Shown here one piece after another: positions 57,807 to 64,000 of a DNA stretch of 64,000 bases. Position numbers and translations under genes: made by a program. Origin of the DNA: Lycium barbarum (lineage: Eukaryota > Streptophyta > Magnoliopsida > Solanales > Solanaceae); NCBI RefSeq assembly GCF_019175385.1, contig NC_083345.1, forward strand, positions 111,958,480-112,022,479, in the 5' to 3' direction. A model generated the notes under the pieces. The model made no database searches. It was not told the origin of the DNA and saw only the letters and a program-made list of their open reading frames with translations. Positions within the stretch are counted from its first letter, which is position 1, and each line of letters starts with the position of its first letter.

Positions 57807-59179
57807 TGATGTGCCGTGAAATTACGGGATATTCGATGCTAATTCCTTAAGCTTTTGTGACTCTTCAAGCACTTTTGTTGTTAATTTTTGTGTATTTACG
57901 TCGTTTTGTAGGATAAGATGCTCGGAGAGCATAACGGAGCAAAACGGAGAAAAATAGAGCAAAAATAGAACAATCAACACTTTCTAGCAGCATCTGCTAG
58001 ATGCTGCAGCATGTTGTGCAGCAGATGCTGACAGAGAAATTGGCACAACATGCTACGGTTTTGGCACAACATGCGACTCGCATGTTGCACCTGCGACACA
58101 AGATGCGAGTAGCATGTTGTGCAGCATATGCTGACAGAGAAATTGGCACAACATGCTACGGTTTTGGCACAACATGCGACTCGCATGTTGCACCTGCGAC
58201 ACAAGATGCGAGTAACATGTTGTGCACGAGGGTATTATTGTCCAGATTTTGTTCCCGTTTTTGGAATGATATAAATACTCTTTTAGGGTTTGTAAAACAT
58301 ATCTTTGGCCATTTCATACAAGTTTTGGAGACTAGGTTCCTACACCACACTTTGGGGTTGAAGATTTGAAGATTTGGTTGAGCATTTCTTAAACCTTTCA
58401 TTCATTTCTTCAATTCTTTGCTCTGTATTGTACATCTAAGTATGTAGTATTTAGTTTCTTCACTTGAATCTTGTTTATGGAAATATTCTATGATTAAAGT
58501 GTTGGATGAAACTCTTGTTTTGCTTATGTATTGAATGATTTTTATTGCTATTGAAGTGGGTCTTTGTTGATTTAATTAATCTTGTTCTTTAATGTTTCTT
58601 AAGGGATTAGCTAACCCTAAGACTAGCCCATTTACTTTGATTGAGCTCGGAAGAGGAAATCTAGGTTGGGAAAGATTAATTAACAAGAATTTGGGTCATT
58701 AAACCCATCTAATAACTTGAGCTAGGAATAGGAAAGTTACTTGAGATTTAATTGGTTGTGCTTGATATCACACTCTAAGGCTTGGAAAATCTTAGAGTGA
58801 AATTCATTGATTTGGTTGGAAGACTTTCAATGAGATTGTAGAAACCGTTATCTATTAACATAAACCCGCTCTTAGTTGTAAAATCGTAAAATACGTTGGA
58901 TCATTACTTGAGTGTAATCTCCTATTATCCATGCTTGTGGCCATTGATCATTTTACTTGCTTTCTAGGTTAGTTTACATTTCCGCATTAGTTATAATTTT
59001 CTCAAAAACCAAAATACTATCTATCGTTTGGCTTTAGCTTAGTTGGTGAAAGTTCCTTACTTTCTTGATCGCCTAGTATATTGTTCTCTGTGGGATCGAC
59101 CCCGACTCATAGTTGGGTAAATTATATTGCATACGACCGTGTACACTTTCTCTTTGGGGAGTGGATTTGGACGTTATCA
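57807..59179 (+). mobile_element. Athila-like solo LTR (1.37 kb)
   Basis: TGATGTGCCGTGAAATTA to GGACGTTATCA, flanked by the perfect duplication CGGAG (57802-57806 and 59180-59184). Homologous to 1904-3189 along its length except for the U3 array. The TATA box is near 58269. It splits exon 3 of the PMD gene. Confidence 0.92.
58009..58230. repeat. 103-bp tandem repeat with GCACAACATGC / GCATGTTGTGC inverted words
   Basis: Units start at 58009 and 58112, with a partial third at 58215. Each has several inverted copies of GCATGTTGYGC/GCACAACATGC and CGACTCGCATGTTGCACC. It occupies the U3 slot that holds the GCGATCGC array in the other Athila-like LTR. Confidence 0.9.
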
Positions 59180-59362
59180 CGGAGAGTAGTCCCGGAAAGG
59201 CTGCTCCATATCAAATTGTTTGAGGACCCGACCCGCCATGTGCCACTCTCGGTAGATCCCACAAATGAGTGGCACCTACGCCCTCCAAATGTCTTGACCA
59301 CATCGGCACCACTCGAGAAGTCCATTATGGATGGCCTCTCTATAAGGCTCCCACACAAAGTA

Positions 59363-59800
59363 TGATAGGAAAAATATTATACAGTAAATTAATAGTGAAT
59401 TTAAAATACAAAGTATGCATTTTCACATTACAACAAACATTCATTATGCATTTTCACAAAACTAATGATGTTATTAACATGTATATTTATGAATATATTT
59501 ATATGGTGATAAGTGATAAGACAGCATGCATGTACAATATAGCAAATATATTATATATGCAATAAAAAAATACTTGGGCAAATTCATTTTCCGCTATGAT
59601 TTACAATATAGCAAATTCATGATTTACATTTTCCGCTATTATTATGAGTTTTAAATCAATTTAATTAAAACATAAGGGTCGCAAATATACATTTATTTTT
59701 TAAACCGATTGCTAATATTTTCTTGCAAATTTCTATTGTTATTATATTTTGCACATTTCTTATCAAATTACAGCTTCAAAAATTTTTAAAATGAAAATAC
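59363..59800 (-). other. Intron 2 of the PMD gene (about 438 nt)
   Basis: Donor GATCAA|GTATTTTC. The exon after it resumes at TTTGTGTGGGAGCC, but the bases before it read CATAC, so the AG acceptor seems to be lost. Confidence 0.5.
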
Positions 59801-59974
59801 TTGATCATCAGTTAGGTTGTCTAACACATCCCTACTAAGTATTGGCACAATTCGTGCCTCGCTTTCGCGATCTTCATGACGAGTCCATTTCTGGGCAAAT
59901 ATCGTATCTCGCTCATTTACTCTTAGAGGACGTAGTGATGGCTGCATCGGGATAAGTCGCTCCCAAACTCAAAC

Positions 59975-60065
59975 CTGTATAAGTAAATTAAAATATAGAA
60001 ATATTTTTTCAATTAAATAAGACGGATAATGAAAATAGAACAACATAATATTGAAATTCACGTAC
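59975..60065 (-). other. Intron 1 of the PMD gene (91 nt)
   Basis: Minus strand: TTGCAG|GTACGTGAA ... CTTATACAG|GTTTGAG. AT-rich; joins frames with PMD motifs on both sides. Confidence 0.65.
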
Positions 60066-60876
60066 CTGCAACAAAAATAATAAATCCACCAACATCACGG
60101 CTATTCCACATCGAAGCACGACATGGATAATTGTACAAGTATGATAATGCCGCTACTCCCCAAGATTTCCTGCCCATTACATCAAGGTCCTTTATGTCAA
60201 GCAAAAAGTCTAAACTAAGTCATGCACCAGTATTATCAGGGAATATAGTACCACCAAACTGCCAAAGCAGGAACAACCTAACCCTCTATTGCACTACAAT
60301 CTCGTCTGTGTCGTCATCAATATCATGCAAGATTTTCACATGCTTAGATAATGATTTTATCCTCAACAAGATGTTACCTTTAATTGATCCTCCTTCGAGC
60401 AACCAACTAGTAAGCTCGAACATCAACTCCCACCACCTTGATTTGCTTATTTGTCTAACACCAGCTTGCACAAATGGATCACCATCTACGGGAATGCCAT
60501 GTAAGACCTCGACATCCTGCAATGTGATGGTACATTCTCCAGTGCGCATATGAAAAGTATGCATCTCTGGACGCCATCTCTCAATAAGTGCAGTGATGAT
60601 TCCTTCATCATAACGCACATCGCCTACCTCTAAAACTCCCCTAGATCCACATCTCTCAAAGTAATTAAAGATGCGGTGGTGCAAAGGGTGCTGCCTCACG
60701 TGATTCCAGAATTCAAAATTCGCACGATGTATAGTTAAACACGCGTCCTGTCGAGTCAACTTCCCATCCCACATAGCCTGGGATCGATCCTGCTCCTGGA
60801 GTATTAACAAATCATACTCTTTTGGACTGAAATGTACAGTCACTGTGGGGCGATCCATACCTATAACATTGTGCAC

Positions 60877-62004
60877 TTAGTTAATTTTTTTTAGTTAGTT
60901 GATTCTAATAATAATTAATCAAAAAGGACAGTTCCCTTCACTAAATAAAAAAAATACGGTGAACAAATGGTTATATAGGGGAAGAATTCATTATTGCAAT
61001 AATTATCTCTCGAGTTCAGTTATATTGCAGGCTCACTCAGTTAAATACTTCGAGAGAAAAGAAAAATAAATAAATTAGAATACAAGTTTAACTAAGGAAA
61101 ATAAATATAGTCCAAATAGGCAAAAAGAAAAACTTAAATACAGACTCGCTCAGTCAAAATTTCAGGCAAGGGACATTAATGCTCAAATGGGGTATATGAC
61201 TAATGTGGTTCGATTTCATTGACTATCTCATCATTAACCAATAAATAAATTAAAAAAGGTGAACAAATTATTATACAAGATAACTTTTATTTGTTTTTTC
61301 AAAAAAAAAAAATAATAATTGTGGTTCGATTTGTGGTCAACTAACTGTAATTAATCTTTTTTAGTGTTCTAATTGCAGTTCGTTGACCAACGAACTGTAA
61401 CTAATGTTTTTTTAATTGAATCAACAATTAAAATTTGCAACTATTGATTAATTAAATTTAGCAATTTTGTTTTCTTTATTATAATCTACTGCACTTTTGA
61501 TTTCTAATCAAATGAGCAAATAATTTTTCTTTATTCTAATCTACTAGTACATTATAATCTCATCATTTTCTTATCTTTATCATATCAAGAGATTGTCAAA
61601 AAAATAAATCATATCAAGAGAAGAAATACTGAGTTAAACACGTGCAATATATAAAATCAAACACCTGATTTTTGTTTTCAACTGAACAAATGTTGGTTTT
61701 TGACAAACAAAGTACAAGATATAAATAAATCAAAAAATTAAATATGGACTAATCTATAATGACTAAATTAAATAATATATGTAAAAAATTATAAAATTGA
61801 TAAATTACCTCAAAATTATTTGAAGAAATTATGAAGAAAGAGTTGAGGAATACTGGTGTTGGATTCATAGAGGAAGAGGAAGAATGGAGAAAGGAAGAAG
61901 AAAAGAAAGGCAGAAGGTGAAGGAGAAAGAGAAAGAGAAAAGAAGGCACTTGTGTCGGTGGAGTTAGGGTTTGATACATTCAATGTTTAAAAAATTTAAA
62001 AAAA
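60877..62004 (-). other. 5' flank of the PMD gene inside the MULE
   Basis: AT-rich. A possible splice acceptor (TTATAG|GTATGG) sits just before the PMD ATG, so a 5' leader intron is possible. The 61979-61749 minus frame is Ser/Phe/Leu low-complexity and probably not coding. Confidence 0.4.
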
Positions 62005-62246
62005 AAAGTACATTTCGCTGGTTGCCTAGTGAAATTGGAAAGAATAAAAAAAATATTAAATACAGTTCGCTATAGGTCTAAGGAAATGTATTTTTATTTT
62101 ATTTTATTTTTAAAAAAATGACGGAGAAATTGAATTTTTTAACATTTCGTTGGTTGTGCAACGAAAAAACATTTGGGTATAAAAAAATATTGACATCTCA
62201 TTTTGGTCTTTAGGCTACAAAAATGTGTCATTTTGGCGCCGGACTC
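62005..62246. repeat. Right terminal inverted repeat of the MULE
   Basis: See left repeat at 41335-41575; it ends GGCGCCGGACTC. Confidence 0.85.
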
Positions 62247-62472
62247 CACTGAATGAGATTCTTTTAGTTTTAACTAAACATTTCAAGTTCGAATTTTAGA
62301 AATTGAATTTTTTTATAAAGAATGTTTTCTCCTAATGAGCCTTATAAAATGTAAATATAAACTAATTGGTTAGTAAATTAATGAATTTCTAGTACGATGG
62401 ATTAAAAAAAAATTGTTTGTCCACATCAGGTACTTGTCTGAACTTGGGACAGTATCACCCACAAAAAAAATA

Positions 62473-62690
62473 CTTCCTCAGTCCCAAAAAGATTGTCATC
62501 ATTTCCTTTTTAGTCTGTCTCAAAAAATTGTTTCCCTTTCTATATTTAAAAACGATTTAACTTTATGAGATGATTTACAACCACACAAATATCTAAGGCA
62601 TGTTTTGAACCACACATTTCAAAAGTCTTCTTTTATTTCTTAAACTTTGTACCAAGTCAAAAGAGGATAATCTTTTTGGGACGGAGGGAA
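62473..62690. mobile_element. Stowaway-type MITE (218 bp)
   Basis: CTTCCTCAGTCCC ... GGGACGGAGGGAA, flanked by TA on both sides (62471-62472, 62691-62692). The internal ACCACAxATTTCAAAAGTCTTC is shared with 31328-31543. Confidence 0.9.
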
Positions 62691-62692
62691 TA

Positions 62693-63665
62693 GCAAGTTA
62701 TGAGACACCTCAAACCGCATTGACTTTCTCGTGTGATAAAATGGTCAAACCATTCGAGCCTACCGACTTACCGACCTTCCCCCTCTTTTTTTACTCATAA
62801 AAGAATTGAATTCATGTGATTTTTAAAAAAAAAAATCATTTATAAACTGTGTCAAAATATCACATAAAGACGAAAAAGATAAAATATATAGTGAAGCTTC
62901 AGTTTTCTTCCATGAAGTTGCTATTCCATGTCCTTAGTAATATGGGACAAGAATCGGATCCATAATTTTTAAACGAATAGGTACGAAGTAGCACAATTAT
63001 GCCTTTATAGAAATTAAGTTTATATTGTTGGAATATTTAACTACACATGTATAGTTCGTGCCAAAGGCAACTGTTCAGTTTGGAGCAACCATTTGGCTAA
63101 TTTAGAATGTATTTGGTATTTGAAACTACGAAATTACTAAGAAATTATAAAGGGCTATTAATATTTTAAGCCAGACGACTAAAGAAAATTACACCCGTCT
63201 TATCGGAACTACTTTAATCGTAGTTGATCGATATATATTTACTATATAAGAAATGTACAATAATTAGTGTATATAATGTATTATCATTATCACTGATTAT
63301 ACAGTAATTATACTAATTTAAATTTTGTTAAAAATAAAGATAAGAAGTTTAATTCGTGGGTTTAATTAAATTATTGTGTAGTGTAAAACTCTGTCATAAA
63401 AGCTAGGAGGAGAGAAGTGCCCCTATATTCCCCTATATGCAATTCCAACAAATGTCCTTATACGTGCCCACCAAGGAGTTCAATAGTTTCTTGATATTAT
63501 GTTGTATCGATGAGTCGTTATTGGGCTCACGACCTAAACATTCCCTAAAAAACTTTTAGCATCATATTCTTGTTTCTCTATTGAAATACTTTCGTCTACG
63601 TTATGTGACTAAGTACATCTTCTGCGGTAGCTTCAATAATAATTTCGGAAAAGGCTCAAATATAC
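62693..63665. other. AT-rich DNA, nothing recognised
   Basis: No ORF or RNA gene seen. It contains scattered ATTATACAGTAATTATA-type short inverted words near 63290. Confidence 0.5.
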
Positions 63666-63836
63666 CATCGAACTATTGAAAATGACTCATTTATGTCACT
63701 CTTCAATAGTCTGGCTCATTTACGCCATCGAACTATTGGAAATGACTCATTTATGTCACTCATAAATAATTTGACTCATTTATGCCATTACCGTTACCAA
63801 AATGACTCATCCATGTCGTTTCCGTGAGCTTGTGGA
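63666..63836. repeat. 60-bp tandem repeat (CATCGAACTATTGxAAATGACTCATTTATG)
   Basis: Units at 63666 and 63726 are close copies; a third at 63786 is diverged. The period is exactly 60 bp. Similar repeats occur in Solanaceae DNA transposon ends; the rest of any such element lies to the right or beyond the window. Confidence 0.8.
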
Positions 63837-64000
63837 GATGTGGCACGTCAAATTATGGGGTCAGTTGAAGTCTACGGATATTTGAGTGCTGAAACTGCCA
63901 TAGGTGGTGATGGTTGTTGTTACTGTTTGTGAAGCCATTGAAAAAATGGGAAGCTATGGAGTCTTATCATATTTATTCTAGTTATTAGTAAAAACATTTA

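Larger units (their letters stand above)
50505..60858 (-). pseudogene. Plant mobile domain (PMD, aminotransferase-like) gene of the MULE, decayed
   Basis: PMD proteins occur as host genes (MAIN/MAIL family in Arabidopsis) and as passengers of MULEs; in the latter the role is unclear. Exon 1 (60858-60066) is best: YDLLILQEQDRSQAMWDG, FEFWNHVRQHPLHHRIFNYF, ALIERWRPEMHTFHMRTGE, TITLQDVEVLHGIPVDGD, all usual PMD motifs. A TAG (60286-60288) interrupts it before RVRLFLLWQFGGTIFPD and ALSYLYNYPCRASM. Exon 2 (59974-59801) has RPLRVNERDTIFAQKW. Exon 3 (about 59362-59180 and 57806-57550) starts FVWEPYREAIHNGL and ends GNPVGIVDGGYQHL. It is split by an Athila-like solo LTR after RDYSP. Exon 4 (50747 to about 50505) follows an intron that holds the 6.7 kb solo LTR; the 3' end is deleted. 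Confidence 0.85.
41335..62246. mobile_element. Mutator-like element (MULE) with transposase and plant mobile domain gene, about 20.9 kb with nested insertions
   Basis: Terminal inverted repeats of about 240 bp: left GAGTCGGTGCTAAAATGGCA, right (reverse complement) GAGTCCGGCGCCAAAATGAC, continuing with shared TTTTGTAGCCTAAAGA and GTTGCACAACCAACRAAATG. Between them lie a MuDR-type transposase (plus) and a plant mobile domain gene (minus), tail to tail. Flanks CAGTGAAAAA (41325-41334) and CACTGAATGA (62247-62256) agree at 7 of 10, as expected for an old 9-10 bp duplication. Removing the four insertions leaves about 6.9 kb. Confidence 0.85.

Overview
The window is plant nuclear DNA, most likely from a Solanaceae species. 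It has no intact host gene; almost all of it is transposable-element sequence, much of it nested. The clues are giant-LTR Ty3/gypsy elements with a tRNA-Arg primer site, Athila-like LTRs, a TS-like tRNA-derived SINE, Stowaway-type MITEs, TRIMs primed by initiator tRNA-Met, and a Mutator-like element carrying a plant mobile domain gene. No rRNA, tRNA, organellar or bacterial genes were seen. The family assignment of the host is an inference from repeat types.

Layout, left to right. 1-29887 is one nested stack of four LTR retrotransposons. The 3' end of an Athila-like element (1-3189) sits inside the gag of a minus-strand Ogre/Tat-like element (3190-9882). That element sits in the leader of a plus-strand Ogre/Tat-like element: decayed gag-protease-RT-RNase H-second RNase H-integrase at 10168-17341, repeat-rich 3' UTR to 20383, and a 6.5 kb 3' LTR at 20384-26869. 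This in turn interrupts a further element (26870-29887) whose 3' region holds antisense, apparently intron-containing ORFs. A SINE follows (about 29984-30140).

30141-36616 is AT-rich DNA with small elements: a pogo/Tigger-like DNA transposon with a Stowaway MITE inside it, a TRIM with perfect target duplications (34904-35504) and a foldback MITE. 36617-40832 is a second small LTR element with an AATAT target duplication. Its interior is an array of short hairpins with co-varying stems, and it is split by a 3.1 kb LTR-like insertion.

41335-62246 is a Mutator-like element of about 20.9 kb with terminal inverted repeats of about 240 bp. It carries a decayed MULE transposase on the plus strand (about 45246-50505) and a decayed, intron-containing plant mobile domain gene on the minus strand (60858 to about 50505), tail to tail. 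Four later insertions break it: a 3.25 kb solo LTR (TSD GTCCT), a rearranged LTR element with a U3 terminus at both ends (46031-48726), a 6.7 kb solo LTR (TSD CCAGA) in the last intron of the mobile domain gene, and an Athila-like solo LTR (TSD CGGAG) in one of its exons. 62247-64000 holds a Stowaway MITE and a 60-bp tandem repeat.

The nesting gives a relative order of insertion. Short target duplications found by eye define most element edges to the base. The longest open frame is a 486-codon minus-strand ORF (47877-46417) with a retropepsin-like N-terminus in a rearranged, RT-less element.
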